Positions 14,742 to 23,395 of a stretch of DNA of 36,217 nt are shown in pieces; position 1 is the first letter of the stretch, and every line of letters begins with the position of its first letter. Origin of the DNA: Chthonomonadia bacterium (lineage in GTDB: Bacteria > Armatimonadota > HRBIN16). The DNA lies in NCBI GenBank assembly GCA_013314755.1, contig JABUFA010000036.1, positions 1 to 36,217 of the forward strand, written 5' to 3'. The position numbers were made by a program, and so were the translations under genes. The notes under the pieces are model-generated. The model was not told the origin of the DNA. It saw only the letters and a list, made by a program, of their open reading frames with translations, and searched no databases.

Positions 14742-16394
14742 TTATCGGCGTGCATCCAGCCCAAACCATCGGTGTTTCCAGCCGCCCGGTGCAGTGCTTT
14801 CCACCACAAAGGCGTCGCCTTCCACGCGAGACACCAGAGGGAAACCGTTCTCATCCGTCAGGTAGCGTGCAGGCATGATGCCGGTTTGCACCAGCACCTC
14901 CAGCGATTCGGGCAACCTGTCATAAGCCAGCCGATAGGCGTATACCGCTCGCCCGATGCCCAGTCGGATGAAGTGCGCCTCGTTATGCGTTTTGACGGTG
15001 CGTATCGCCTCAGGCGGAAGATTGAGCAGGCGCAGCATCTCTGCCTGCAGGACCGCTTCCGCAACACGCGCCCGAAAACCGAGGGTATGTTCGCCGGCGG
15101 TGAGGTGGTGCGTGCCCAGCAACAGGTCTATCTCATCCTCGCCGCGAAAGTCTGCACTCTCGCACACTCGTTCATCGTCCAGCAGGATGTCAAACACAGC
15201 GGGCGTTTCCGAGCCGAACGCGGTAAGACGCAGGGCATATCTGCCCTCCTCGCGCACGGTGAACGGGAAAGTGAGCCTGCTGCCCGGCTCAGAGGCACGC
15301 CAGACAACCAAGGGTCTTCCCCCAAAAAAGCCCGCCGTCTGAATACCGAGATTGCCTCTGCCGTCCATCTGCGCCCGCGTGAAGGCTCGCACGAGATGGT
15401 GCTGTTCCCACGGGACGCAGCGATCGGGATAGGGAGGCAATTCGCCAAAGGGTTTTGGCTCGCCCAGCTGATACCAGAACGCCACGCTGTTGATGAAGTC
15501 CGGTCGTTCAATGTACCAGCCATCCTCCGAATTCATTCGGTTCCCCTTATGTTCGATGGTCACTTTCAGCGACCGGGTGAAGGCAACCGGATCCAGAAGA
15601 TGCCACCGGTAGAACACGCCGCTATCGCCGGCGCGGTAGCCCTGCCAGCGTGGCTGTCCAAACCACAGGCTGGTGCGCGGACGAAACCCCCAGGCGTCGT
15701 TGAAGTAATCCTCGGTGCCGGTGCCCTGCAGGCTGGGGACCTCTTCCCCGTCGATAAAGAAGAAATCGTCGCCCTCGCCGAACCAGCCGTCCTGCGCCAG
15801 GGTTATCGACATGACCGTGCCCACATAGAAACCGCGCCCTTCGATATCGGCGATGAGGTAGTCACGCCCCATTGTGGCGGGGTACTCCTGGCGATACCGG
15901 GCATAGAAATAGGGCGTATCGGGAGGCAAGGAGTCCAGCTCCACCCAGTCCACCTGCCAGTACAGCCCGGTAGTGCGGCTGGGGTTGTCGTTGGAAACGA
16001 CAATACGTGCCGATTTGGCGAACGGCATTCTCCAGTAACAGGTAAGGCTACCGGTAGGCGACACCTGCACAGGGATGCTGTCGACCACAGCGGGCTTTCC
16101 TTGCCCCACCGCAAAGAACTCGCCCAGCGGCACCTCCACTCCCGGTGTTTCGCGGTCATCCCAGTAGATACGCAGGCTCAGTGCGTTCAGCTCGTTGACG
16201 CCGCCGGCATGGCTGGTCATCCAGATGTGCGTAATCATGCCGGGTCCACGAAGTACGGGTAATTCCAGCACCTGCCCGGGGGCAAGCGGGGTCATGTCGA
16301 AATTGCCATCGTTCCAGTTGGGCTGTTCGTTGCTGGAGACACGACGATTACGCCCCCTGGGTATTGCAGGAATGCCGTTCAAGTAGCTCAGCAT
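14742..16394 (-). CDS. DUF2961 / GH172 family glycoside hydrolase
   Basis: A 550-residue protein with a DUF2961 domain, now classified as GH172, whose known members act on difructose dianhydrides and alpha-D-arabinofuranosides. The double jelly-roll (residues ~15-360) includes RRVSSNEQPNWNDGN, GPGMITHIWMTS, LRIYWDDRETPGVEVPLGEFF, DGWFGEGDDFFFIDGE and LQGTGTEDYFNDAWGF. Glu207 and Glu228 sit 21 residues apart, the same spacing as the catalytic pair I recall for GH172, so the active site looks intact. The C-terminal part (~360-475) adds a beta-sandwich (GRYALRLTAFG..., DDERVCESADFRGEDE) and a tail about a 'NGFPLVSRVEGDAFVV' prepilin-like or pseudopilin-like small domain. No signal peptide. ATG 16394 with AGGAGG. 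The next gene upstream on the same strand is the papain-like protease (13 bases). Confidence 0.88.
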   Translation of the reverse strand: MLSYLNGIPAIPRGRNRRVSSNEQPNWNDGNFDMTPLAPGQVLELPVLRGPGMITHIWMTSHAGGVNELNALSLRIYWDDRETPGVEVPLGEFFAVGQGKPAVVDSIPVQVSPTGSLTCYWRMPFAKSARIVVSNDNPSRTTGLYWQVDWVELDSLPPDTPYFYARYRQEYPATMGRDYLIADIEGRGFYVGTVMSITLAQDGWFGEGDDFFFIDGEEVPSLQGTGTEDYFNDAWGFRPRTSLWFGQPRWQGYRAGDSGVFYRWHLLDPVAFTRSLKVTIEHKGNRMNSEDGWYIERPDFINSVAFWYQLGEPKPFGELPPYPDRCVPWEQHHLVRAFTRAQMDGRGNLGIQTAGFFGGRPLVVWRASEPGSRLTFPFTVREEGRYALRLTAFGSETPAVFDILLDDERVCESADFRGEDEIDLLLGTHHLTAGEHTLGFRARVAEAVLQAEMLRLLNLPPEAIRTVKTHNEAHFIRLGIGRAVYAYRLAYDRLPESLEVLVQTGIMPARYLTDENGFPLVSRVEGDAFVVESTAPGGWKHRWFGLDARR

Positions 16395-16406
16395 GTAATT
16401 GTCCTC

Positions 16407-17093
16407 CTACTCTATCCACACGGCATCGTTCAGGTAGGTGCGAACGTACTCGTATGGTATCATGGCTTCGCGCTCACTGCTCCCTGAATTGAAAATGAAG
16501 AAAACGCCTCCGCCGGGTTGTTTTGCGTCGTCCCTGTAGCCGACCAGCAACACGCTGTGTCCGTCGAACACCTCTTCCGGGGGGCACATCTGCAGAACAC
16601 CGTTCACCCACTTTTCCACTTTGTGCCAGCGAAAGCCGCCGCTAACAGGAAACCCGTGCTGCAGAACTCGCTTGATGGTGAGGAGCTGTTCCTCCGTGGC
16701 GCCTGTACGCACATCCCATTCCTTAATCCAGTGCAGTTTCAACCCAAGCGATTTGAACCGTTTTGCCTGCTCCTTTGCCTGTGGAGAGGGTTCCATCGCG
16801 GGATTGTAATCTGCGCTATAGGGCATCAGCTCTTCGGGGCAGATGCCGTATGTCTCAAATCCTTGCCAGATTTCAGAGAAGAACCCACCGTCCGCTGTGC
16901 GCCCGGTGGCGCGGTGTCCCGCCCAGTTGAGATACTCGGCACTCAAGCGAATGCCTTTGCGCAGTCTTCGCGCCACAGCGTACTCTATCGCCCCGACCAT
17001 CGCAAACACGGAACATGTACCCCGTGCGCCCTGTGCACGCGGCTCCAGCCCCCATCGCTTGAAACGCGAGCGCAGGTCAACACTCGTTTTCAC
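16407..17093 (-). CDS. Papain-like (C1) cysteine peptidase, no signal peptide
   Basis: A 228-residue peptidase of the papain clan. The triad and oxyanion residue are in place: Gln21 and Cys27 in QGARGTCSVFA, His179 in DGHSVLLVGY and Asn202 in FIFNSG. The protein starts directly at the mature enzyme (VDLRSRF opening), with neither pro-domain nor signal peptide, so it is likely active in the cytoplasm or needs another control. GTG 17093 is the start, with GGAGGATACGGTAGG before it. It precedes the GH172 gene with 12 bases between them and diverges from the S9 peptidase. Bacterial C1 enzymes are uncommon in cytoplasm; substrates are unknown. Confidence 0.85.
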   Translation of the reverse strand: MKTSVDLRSRFKRWGLEPRAQGARGTCSVFAMVGAIEYAVARRLRKGIRLSAEYLNWAGHRATGRTADGGFFSEIWQGFETYGICPEELMPYSADYNPAMEPSPQAKEQAKRFKSLGLKLHWIKEWDVRTGATEEQLLTIKRVLQHGFPVSGGFRWHKVEKWVNGVLQMCPPEEVFDGHSVLLVGYRDDAKQPGGGVFFIFNSGSSEREAMIPYEYVRTYLNDAVWIE

Positions 17094-17213
17094 CCTACCG
17101 TATCCTCCCTTTGTGCGCGGTTATACCCATTTTCTGGCAGGAGAAGGTTTTCACCTGCCCGCAGAGAACTGTACTTCGCACACACATTCGCGCACACAAG
17201 GAGGAACCCTGCC

Positions 17214-19238
17214 ATGTCAAGGCTCATCACCATAGACGACCTGTTCCGCCTCAAACTGGTCAGCGATGCCCAGATTTCGCCCGATGGCGAACGGGTGGTA
17301 TGCGTCGTGAAGAGCATTGACCGCGAGAAGAACAAGTACTTCAGCCATCTGTATCTGTGCGACCTGCGCACCCGCGAGGTACGCCAGTTTACCAGCGGCG
17401 AGGTCGCCGATAGCCAACCGCGCTGGTCGCCCGACGGCAGATGGATAGCCTTTGTGAGCAACCGCCAGAAGCCCAAAACGCAGATATTCCTGATACCTGT
17501 TGACGGCGGCGAGGCGCGGGCACTGACCTCGCTGGAGGAGGGCGGTATCGGCGAAATCGCGTGGTCGCCCGATGGCACGAAGATTGCCTTCACCTTCCGC
17601 CTGACGCCCGAGCAGTGGCGCGAACAGACGGTGAAGGAACGCAAAGAGAAAGGTCTCTCCACCCCACCCCGCATCATCACGCGCCCGGTCTATCGGCTGG
17701 ACGGCTTCGGCTATTTCGACGGCGAGTATTTTCAGGTGTGGGCGGCAGATGTGAACACCGGCGAGGCGAAACGCCTGACGGACGAGAACACCTCCTGTGG
17801 CAGTCTGAGCTGGTCGCCCGACAGCCAGCGCATCGCCTTTGTGTGCAACCGCAGCGAGAACCCCGACCTGAACCCGAATCTGGAGGACATCTGGCTCGTT
17901 CCCGCCGAGGGCGGTGAACTCCAGCGCGTGGAAGCACCGAAGGGACCCAAGAGCGGTACCGCCTTCTCGCCAGACGGCACGCGCATTGCCTATATCGGGC
18001 ATACAAAGGTGGAGGACATCTGGGGTGTCAGCAACGACCACCTGTGGGTGGTTGACCTGGCTAAAGGCGAAGCGCGAGACATCACCGAAGGCTTTGACCG
18101 TTCGCTGGGCAACCTGACGCTCAGCGACATGCGCGATGTGGGAGGTCAGAACCGCCCGTTCTGGACGCCGGACGGCGGTCGCCTGCTCTTCCTCGCCAGC
18201 GACAGGGGCAGCACCATCCTGTACAGCATCTCCGCCGAGGGCGGTGAGCCTGTCCCCCTGCGCGGCGAACGCGCCGACATCACCAGCTTTAGCCTCAGCG
18301 GGGACGGCAGGCGAATCGCCTGGTGCGAGGGCACACCCACTCAGCCGCACGAGGTGTTCACCGGCACGGTGGAAGGCGACTCAATAACGGGAGCAGAAGC
18401 GATAACCCGTTTCAACGCGGAGTGGCTGGCAGAGGTGCAACTGCAGGAACCCGAGTCGTTCACCTGCCTCTCGCCCGATGGCAACGAGGTGCATGGCTGG
18501 CTCCTGCATCCGCCGGCTTTTGACCCCTCCAGGAAGTATCCGCTGATACTGGAGATACACGGCGGACCGCACGCGCAGTACGGATGGGTATTCTTCCACG
18601 AGTTCCAGCTGCTGGCGGCGCAGGGCTATGTGGTGATGTACACCAACCCCCGCGGTAGCAAAGGCTACGGAGAAGCGCACGCCGCCGCTATCAAGGGCGC
18701 ATGGGGCGGTCCTGACTATACCGACCTGATGTGCGCCGTGGACTTCGTGCTGGGGAGGGGCTACATTGACGAAACGCGCATGGGCGTGATGGGCGGCTCG
18801 TACGGCGGATACATGACCAACTGGGTGGTTTCGCATACCGACCGCTTCCGCGCCGCCATCACCGACCGCAGTGTGGTGAACCTGCACAGCATGGCGGGAA
18901 CCTGCGACTATCCCCTTCTGCCGGGCGATTACTTCCGGGGCAACGCCTGGGCAGAACCCGAGCACCTGTGGGAGCACTCTCCCCTGAAGTACGCGGGCAA
19001 CATCCACACGCCTCTGCTCATCATCCACAGCGAGGGCGACCTGCGCTGTCCTATGGAGCAGGCAGAGCAATTATTCGCCGCGTTGAAGGTGCAGGGCAAG
19101 GAGGCGGTGCTGGTGCGCTATCCGCTGGAGAGCAGTCACGGCATGTCGCGCTCCGGTCCGCCCGACCTGCGCGTGCATCGGCTGGAACAAATCCTGCAGT
19201 GGTGGAGCCGACATCTGGCGCCGGCATCGGCGGAGTGA
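17214..19238 (+). CDS. S9 family prolyl-oligopeptidase-type peptidase (acylaminoacyl-peptidase-like)
   Basis: A 674-residue serine peptidase that cleaves short peptides. The N-terminal half is a beta-propeller of WD40-like/TolB-type blades with repeated WSPDGxxIAF(V) motifs (for example SQPRWSPDGRWIAFVS, EIAWSPDGTKIAFTF, LSWSPDSQRIAFVC, FSPDGTRIAYIG). The C-terminal alpha/beta-hydrolase has Ser529 in MGGSYGGYMTNW, Asp609 in HSEGDLRCP and His642 in ESSHGMSR. These fit family S9C. Start ATG 17214 follows AAGGAGGAACC; the frame is open further upstream but there is no plausible ribosome-binding site and it runs antisense to the papain-like gene. No signal peptide, so cytosolic. Followed 53 bases later by the zinc-ribbon gene. 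Confidence 0.95.
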   Translation: MSRLITIDDLFRLKLVSDAQISPDGERVVCVVKSIDREKNKYFSHLYLCDLRTREVRQFTSGEVADSQPRWSPDGRWIAFVSNRQKPKTQIFLIPVDGGEARALTSLEEGGIGEIAWSPDGTKIAFTFRLTPEQWREQTVKERKEKGLSTPPRIITRPVYRLDGFGYFDGEYFQVWAADVNTGEAKRLTDENTSCGSLSWSPDSQRIAFVCNRSENPDLNPNLEDIWLVPAEGGELQRVEAPKGPKSGTAFSPDGTRIAYIGHTKVEDIWGVSNDHLWVVDLAKGEARDITEGFDRSLGNLTLSDMRDVGGQNRPFWTPDGGRLLFLASDRGSTILYSISAEGGEPVPLRGERADITSFSLSGDGRRIAWCEGTPTQPHEVFTGTVEGDSITGAEAITRFNAEWLAEVQLQEPESFTCLSPDGNEVHGWLLHPPAFDPSRKYPLILEIHGGPHAQYGWVFFHEFQLLAAQGYVVMYTNPRGSKGYGEAHAAAIKGAWGGPDYTDLMCAVDFVLGRGYIDETRMGVMGGSYGGYMTNWVVSHTDRFRAAITDRSVVNLHSMAGTCDYPLLPGDYFRGNAWAEPEHLWEHSPLKYAGNIHTPLLIIHSEGDLRCPMEQAEQLFAALKVQGKEAVLVRYPLESSHGMSRSGPPDLRVHRLEQILQWWSRHLAPASAE

Positions 19239-19291
19239 ACAGGAAACCCCATCGTCAGAGCGAACCGATGTGGTAAGGAGGTGAGTTTTGA

Positions 19292-19660
19292 ATGTGGCGA
19301 ACGGTAGCATGGGTACTGGCAGTGGTTCTGGTACTGAACATCGCCGCACAGGCACAGAAAGGCACCAAACCCAAACCGGCGCAGACAGGTCCCAAGTATA
19401 TCTGCCTGATGTGCAAGGTTGGCGCAGACAAGCAGGGCAAGTGCCCGCTTTGCAATCTGCAGATGTTGAAAGCAGGGGTGTATGTTTGCACCGGATGCGG
19501 CGCCATGGCAGATAAGCCGGGCGACTGTGCCCAGTGCAAAAAGCCGATGGTGAAGCTCGCGAGCCTTGCGAAAAAGTGCAAGGTTTGCAATTACTACAGC
19601 GACAAGAATAAGAAAGAGTGCCCTGTCTGCGAATATCGCAAGAAAACAAAGCCGAAATAA
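19292..19660 (+). CDS. Secreted triple zinc-ribbon protein
   Basis: A 122-residue small protein of unknown function. A signal peptide (residues 1-~21, VAWVLAVVLVLNIAAQA) is followed by a Lys/Pro-rich linker and three zinc-ribbon-like units of the form CxxC...CxxC: CLMC/CPLC (~38-54), CTGC/CAQC (~66-83), CKVC/CPVC (~96-113). The motif is like the heavy-metal-binding (YHS/HMBD-like) and rubredoxin-type knuckles, where four cysteines hold one Zn or another metal. In the second and third units the knuckles are 11-15 residues apart. Such units are common inside cells but less so in exported proteins. ATG 19292 is preceded by AAGGAGGTGAG, a strong site. It may be co-transcribed with the S9 peptidase. 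Confidence 0.75.
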   Translation: MWRTVAWVLAVVLVLNIAAQAQKGTKPKPAQTGPKYICLMCKVGADKQGKCPLCNLQMLKAGVYVCTGCGAMADKPGDCAQCKKPMVKLASLAKKCKVCNYYSDKNKKECPVCEYRKKTKPK

Positions 19661-19713
19661 GCACAGAAAGCATCTGGAGGGCGAAGCTTCTGGTGAGTCA
19701 ACCCCTCTCCCGA

Positions 19714-19891
19714 CCTCTCCCCGACGCGGGGAGAGGTGAATCTCCCCTTCCCTCGCAGGGAAGGGGCTGGGGGTTAGGTGGCGCTACTGAAACCCCGAAC
19801 GCGGAGGGATGTCCCCCTGCTTGCGGGGGGACGACAGGGGGGCTGATAACTCCTGCAAAAGCCCCTCCTAGCCTCCCCGCAGGCGGGGAGG
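19714..19891. repeat. Cluster of four GC-rich palindromes
   Basis: The gap between the convergent zinc-ribbon and serpin genes (19661-19909, 249 bases) holds four hairpins: CCTCTCCCCG-ACG-CGGGGAGAGG (19714-19736), CCCCTTCCCT-CGC-AGGGAAGGGG (19744-19766), a GTCCCCC...GGGGGAC arm pair (19811-19832) and CCTCCCCGC-AG-GCGGGGAGG (19872-19891). The second also occurs, reverse-complemented in context with (C)CTAACCCCC, at the window's right end. It may serve as a bidirectional terminator region, and looks like a dispersed repeat family. Confidence 0.8.
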
Positions 19892-19909
19892 AACCCCTCG
19901 CCCTCCAGC

Positions 19910-21166
19910 CTACTGCGGGTCGTATACCGCCCCGAGGAACAGCACAATGCCCGCGCGCGTGTCGCGGATGGCGAAGAGGAACGGACGGTCAACCACCATC
20001 TTGAACGGTGGGCGCGGTTGCTGTACCGAAGTGATGCCGACCTGCACCGAGGTGACTGCAGCCGCTTCTGTGCCTTCTTCGTCCACCTCCACCACCGCTT
20101 GGTGATGCACCTTTTGCAGGAACAGGTCGCGCTCATTGCGCATCCCGCTGAAATCCGCCCGGTCGGGAAGGAACGCTACCTCCATTCCCAGCGACTTCAG
20201 CGCGTCGTTCAGCGTCCTGCCGTAATCCATCTTGAAGCGTGGCAGTTGCAGTTCGCCATCGGTCATCACCAGGCGGGAGGTCCACTCTTTCCACCTGTTA
20301 GCGTCCAGCGTGCCCATCCACTCGCTCAGGCTGACGCCCTCGTCGGGCAGAACAATCACCATGCTGAACCGACCGCCTCCGTACGGAAGGCTTACCATCT
20401 GGAACCCCTCGCCTTTCAGGTAGGAGAACCTGCCGGTTTGCTTCATCATCGGCACGGGCTTCTGCTCGCCGTTTGCGAGGTGGAAGGGCTTCTGCTGGGT
20501 CAGCGATTTGTCGAACGGTTTCTGCCACTTGCCGTTGAAGTAGATGGCGTTGATGAGGAACATTACCGTGTTGGCGGGAATGTTGTCCACTATCTTCTTG
20601 ATTTTGCCCTTTGTGTTGCCGTCCACCCAGCGGTTGATGGTGGCGGGAGCGTTCGGGTCGCTGAAGTCCAGTACACTGATTTGTGCGCTGTAGTACTGCT
20701 TGTTGACTTCAAGGAACTGCTGTTTGAAGGTCACTCCCTGCCGTGCCCATAAGGAGTTAGCAATGGTTAGTTCCACTTTCGAGTCGGCGTTCTGCAGGCT
20801 CTGGCGCAGGTCCAGCACCGCCTGGTTCAACGTCTCCCTGTCCATCTCGCCCAGCGACATCGCCTTTGCCATTGCCTGCTCGGTCTCACCCGCCGCACCG
20901 TTGTAGGTCATCGCCAGCGCAAGGGTAATACTGGCAGGCGACAGCAGGATATTCTTCCCTTTGTCCGCCTCGCGCAGCGCGTGCAGTAGTGCAAAGCCGA
21001 ACCGGTTGTTTGCCTCAATCAGTTTGGGGTCCACCTTTCTCGGGGTTTCGGTTGTTCTGTTGTTGTTTTGCTGGGGCGACGGCTCGTTTCCCACGCCGGT
21101 GGTCGCCACGCTTCCACACCCTGCCATCAGAACCGCCAGCACAGGCAGAAACCAGATTGCTCTCAT
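19910..21166 (-). CDS. Serpin (serine/cysteine proteinase inhibitor), lipoprotein
   Basis: A 418-residue serpin that traps proteases by insertion of its reactive-centre loop. The N-terminus is a lipoprotein signal peptide (AIWFLPVLAVLMAGC, lipobox LMAG|C), so it is anchored to the membrane outer face, followed by an NQ-rich linker. Core motifs: NILLSPASITLALAMTYNGAAGETEQAM, ANSLWARQG, INRWVDGNTKGKIKKIV, FLINAIYFNGKWQKPFD and the C-terminal DRPFLFAIRDTRAGIVLFLGAVYDP. The hinge EEGTEAAAVTSVQVGITS is of inhibitory type (small residues at P12-P10); counting from Glu as P17 puts P1-P1' at Thr-Ser. ATG 21166 follows GGTGAGGGAG. It lies 3' of pgl by 70 bases on the same strand. Targets unknown; its own S9 and C1 peptidases appear cytoplasmic. 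Confidence 0.94.
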   Translation of the reverse strand: MRAIWFLPVLAVLMAGCGSVATTGVGNEPSPQQNNNRTTETPRKVDPKLIEANNRFGFALLHALREADKGKNILLSPASITLALAMTYNGAAGETEQAMAKAMSLGEMDRETLNQAVLDLRQSLQNADSKVELTIANSLWARQGVTFKQQFLEVNKQYYSAQISVLDFSDPNAPATINRWVDGNTKGKIKKIVDNIPANTVMFLINAIYFNGKWQKPFDKSLTQQKPFHLANGEQKPVPMMKQTGRFSYLKGEGFQMVSLPYGGGRFSMVIVLPDEGVSLSEWMGTLDANRWKEWTSRLVMTDGELQLPRFKMDYGRTLNDALKSLGMEVAFLPDRADFSGMRNERDLFLQKVHHQAVVEVDEEGTEAAAVTSVQVGITSVQQPRPPFKMVVDRPFLFAIRDTRAGIVLFLGAVYDPQ

Positions 21167-21236
21167 CGCTCCCTCACCTCCGGGCTTTGTCCGCACACGT
21201 TTTAGACGTGATGACGGGCACAAAAGTTAGACTGCA

Positions 21237-21965
21237 TTACCATTCCACCAGCGAAGCCGCCTCCCGGTCCAGCCACCAGACCACCTCGCCCGACTCGGGT
21301 TTCACCATTCCCGCGGGAAGCGGTGCGTTTTCCCAGAGTACTTTCCTGACCATCTGCGCCTTGTCCTTCCCGGCGACAAGGAAGTAGACGCGCTTCGCGC
21401 TGTTCAACACGGGCAGGGTCAGGGTCAGGCGGACACGCGGTTCGGCTGGCGCCTCGCCCACGGCTACCCATCGTTCGCGCTCCGCGAGGGCGGCTGTGCC
21501 CGGAAAGAGCGAGGCGGTATGCCCATCTGCACCCATGCCCAGCAGTATCAGGTCGAAGCGCGGCATCTCGCCAAAGAACTCGCGCAGGTGTTCCTCGTAG
21601 CGCAGAGCCGCGCGACAGGGGTCTGGCTCGTCCGTTGGCATGGGATGGACGTTTGCCTCCGGTATCCCCAGCGGCTCTATCAGCGTCTCGCGCGCCATGC
21701 GATAGTTGCTGGCAGGATGGTCATGCGGCACGTAGCGTTCATCGCCCCAGAAGAGATGCACCCGGCTCCAGTCCATACGAAGACGATACTCGCTTGCCAG
21801 CAGGGCGTATAGCGCACACGGGGTGCTTCCCCCCGACAGAGTCAGGGTGAAACGCGCCTCCTGCACGTGCCCCGCAATCGCTTCCGCAACCGCGCGGTAT
21901 AGCTCTGCGGACGTGTCGGCTATCCGCACGCTTTGTCGCCCGATTCGCCCTTCAGTGGTCGCCAT
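21237..21965 (-). CDS. pgl: 6-phosphogluconolactonase
   Basis: Hydrolyses 6-phosphogluconolactone to 6-phosphogluconate, second step of the oxidative pentose-phosphate pathway. The 242-residue protein belongs to the DevB/NagB-like family: LTLSGGSTPCALYALLA near residues 40-56, HLFWGDERYVPHDHPASNYRMARETLI, and the C-terminal DLILLGMGADGHTASLFPGT loop with the conserved His. ATG 21965 gives the normal length; an upstream open frame is an extension that runs inside zwf. Its start lies 46 bases inside the end of zwf, which indicates translational coupling of the two successive enzymes. Confidence 0.95.
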   Translation of the reverse strand: MATTEGRIGRQSVRIADTSAELYRAVAEAIAGHVQEARFTLTLSGGSTPCALYALLASEYRLRMDWSRVHLFWGDERYVPHDHPASNYRMARETLIEPLGIPEANVHPMPTDEPDPCRAALRYEEHLREFFGEMPRFDLILLGMGADGHTASLFPGTAALAERERWVAVGEAPAEPRVRLTLTLPVLNSAKRVYFLVAGKDKAQMVRKVLWENAPLPAGMVKPESGEVVWWLDREAASLVEW

Positions 21966-23386
21966 CGGTGTGTCGGCAGGTCCAGAATCCTGTCCGCTTC
22001 GCGCGGTCCTTCGCTTCCGGCAGGGTAGAACGCCATCGGCAGGTTTTGGGTCTGCCACGCCCGCAGGATGGGGTCCAGCACTTCCCATGCCATCTCCACC
22101 TCGTCGAAGCGCAGGAAGTAGGTGCGGTCGCCCTGCAGGATGCTCAACAGTAGCGTTTCGTAGGCTTCAAAGCCCTCTTCGCCCGCCTCGCGGTAGCACG
22201 CCCTCAGCACAACGGTGCGCGCCCGCATCTCCAGTCCAACCGTCTTCGCCTGCGCCACCAGCGACATCGATTCGGACGGCTTCATTTCGAACACGAAGCA
22301 GTTCGGGACAAGCGTGTCCAGCGGCGTCTGTCGGAACAGATGCACCGGCGCCGACTTGAACTGGATGGCGATTTCACTGCGCTCTGCCGCCAGGCGTTTG
22401 CCTGTGCGAAGGTAGAAGGGCACGCCCTGCCACCGCCAGTTATCCACGTACAGCTTGAGTGCAACATAGGTTTCGGTGGTGGAGTGCGGTGCCACGCCGG
22501 GCTCTTCCAGATAACCGGGCACATCCCTTTCACCGATTCGCCCGCGAGTGTACTGCCCGCGCACGGCAAACGCGCCGACCGCGTTCTGGGGAATGGGGCG
22601 CACGCATTGAAGCACCTTTACCTTCTCGCCGCGCAGGGCATCCGCGTCCAGACAGGGCGGCGGCTCCATCGCGGTCAGGGTGAATAACTGCATCAGGTGG
22701 TTCTGCACCATGTCGCGCAGGGCGCCCGACTGGTCGTAGTAGCCAGAGCGGTCTTCGACACCGGCGGTTTCGGCGGCGGTAATCTGCACGTAGTCCACGT
22801 AGTTGCGGTTCCACAGCGCCTCCATCAGCAGGTTGGCAAAGCGAAAGACCAGAATGTTCTGCACCGTCTCCTTGCCCAGGTAGTGGTCAATGCGGTATAT
22901 CTGCTCTTCACGCCAGTGGCGGCTGACGCGCTGCTGCAGCTGGCGTGCGCTCTGCAGGTCCTGCCCAAATGGTTTCTCTATCACCAGCCGGCGATAGCCA
23001 GCGTGTTCATGATGAAGCCCCGCCGCCGCCAGATATTCGGCAGCCTCGGCGAACAGCCCGGGCGGAAGCGCCAGGTAAAACACCGCGTTGCCGTCGGTCC
23101 AGTCGCGCAGCTGGCGCACCCCTTCCGCATCCAGTCCACCCTGCACATACGCCACAAACCGGCGGGCGAACTCGGTCCATGCGCTCATCTCTTTGCCCAT
23201 CTCGCGCAGGGCGTGCTCCATACCCGCCAGGTAAGTCTCTAGCGTCATCGGTCGGCGGGCGTAGATGACAATCTGCAGGTCGGGTTCCAGCAGACCGGCG
23301 CGGTGCAGGCGATAGAGCGCAGGGACCAGAAACCGCCTCGTCAGGTCGCCCGTTGCGCCGAAAATCACCAGTCGTGTATTAGGCAT
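21920..23386 (-). CDS. zwf: Glucose-6-phosphate 1-dehydrogenase
   Basis: Oxidises glucose 6-phosphate to the 6-phosphogluconolactone, producing NADPH (or NADH). The 488-residue protein has the normal length. It shows the Rossmann fingerprint VIFGATGDLTRRFLVPALYRL (residues ~7-27), the conserved EKPFGQDLQSARQL region and the active-site motif YRIDHYLGKETVQN (His and Lys for catalysis), followed by the beta+alpha domain with FRFANLLMEALWNRNYVDYVQI and GYYDQSGALRDMVQNHLMQLFTL. It starts at ATG 23386, 9 bases after the DUF985 gene stop, and ends within pgl. All three are likely one transcript. Confidence 0.98.
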   Translation of the reverse strand: MPNTRLVIFGATGDLTRRFLVPALYRLHRAGLLEPDLQIVIYARRPMTLETYLAGMEHALREMGKEMSAWTEFARRFVAYVQGGLDAEGVRQLRDWTDGNAVFYLALPPGLFAEAAEYLAAAGLHHEHAGYRRLVIEKPFGQDLQSARQLQQRVSRHWREEQIYRIDHYLGKETVQNILVFRFANLLMEALWNRNYVDYVQITAAETAGVEDRSGYYDQSGALRDMVQNHLMQLFTLTAMEPPPCLDADALRGEKVKVLQCVRPIPQNAVGAFAVRGQYTRGRIGERDVPGYLEEPGVAPHSTTETYVALKLYVDNWRWQGVPFYLRTGKRLAAERSEIAIQFKSAPVHLFRQTPLDTLVPNCFVFEMKPSESMSLVAQAKTVGLEMRARTVVLRACYREAGEEGFEAYETLLLSILQGDRTYFLRFDEVEMAWEVLDPILRAWQTQNLPMAFYPAGSEGPREADRILDLPTHRWRPLKGESGDKACG

Positions 23387-23395
23387 CGGCTCTCT

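Noticed and set aside
13752-16262. Very long plus-strand open frame antisense to the Met-rich and GH172 genes
   Set aside because: It mirrors two well-supported minus-strand genes, crosses their boundary, has no ribosome-binding site and reads as low-complexity His/Arg/Leu. A by-product of high GC.
16518-17213. Upstream extension of the S9 peptidase frame
   Set aside because: Antisense to the papain-like protease; ATG 17214 has AAGGAGG and family-typical N-terminus.
19661-19909. CRISPR-like repeats in the palindrome cluster
   Set aside because: Arms differ from one another and there is no constant repeat-spacer periodicity or cas gene.
21966-22088. Longer N-terminus for 6-phosphogluconolactonase
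   Set aside because: Extends inside zwf with non-conserved residues; ATG 21965 gives family length.
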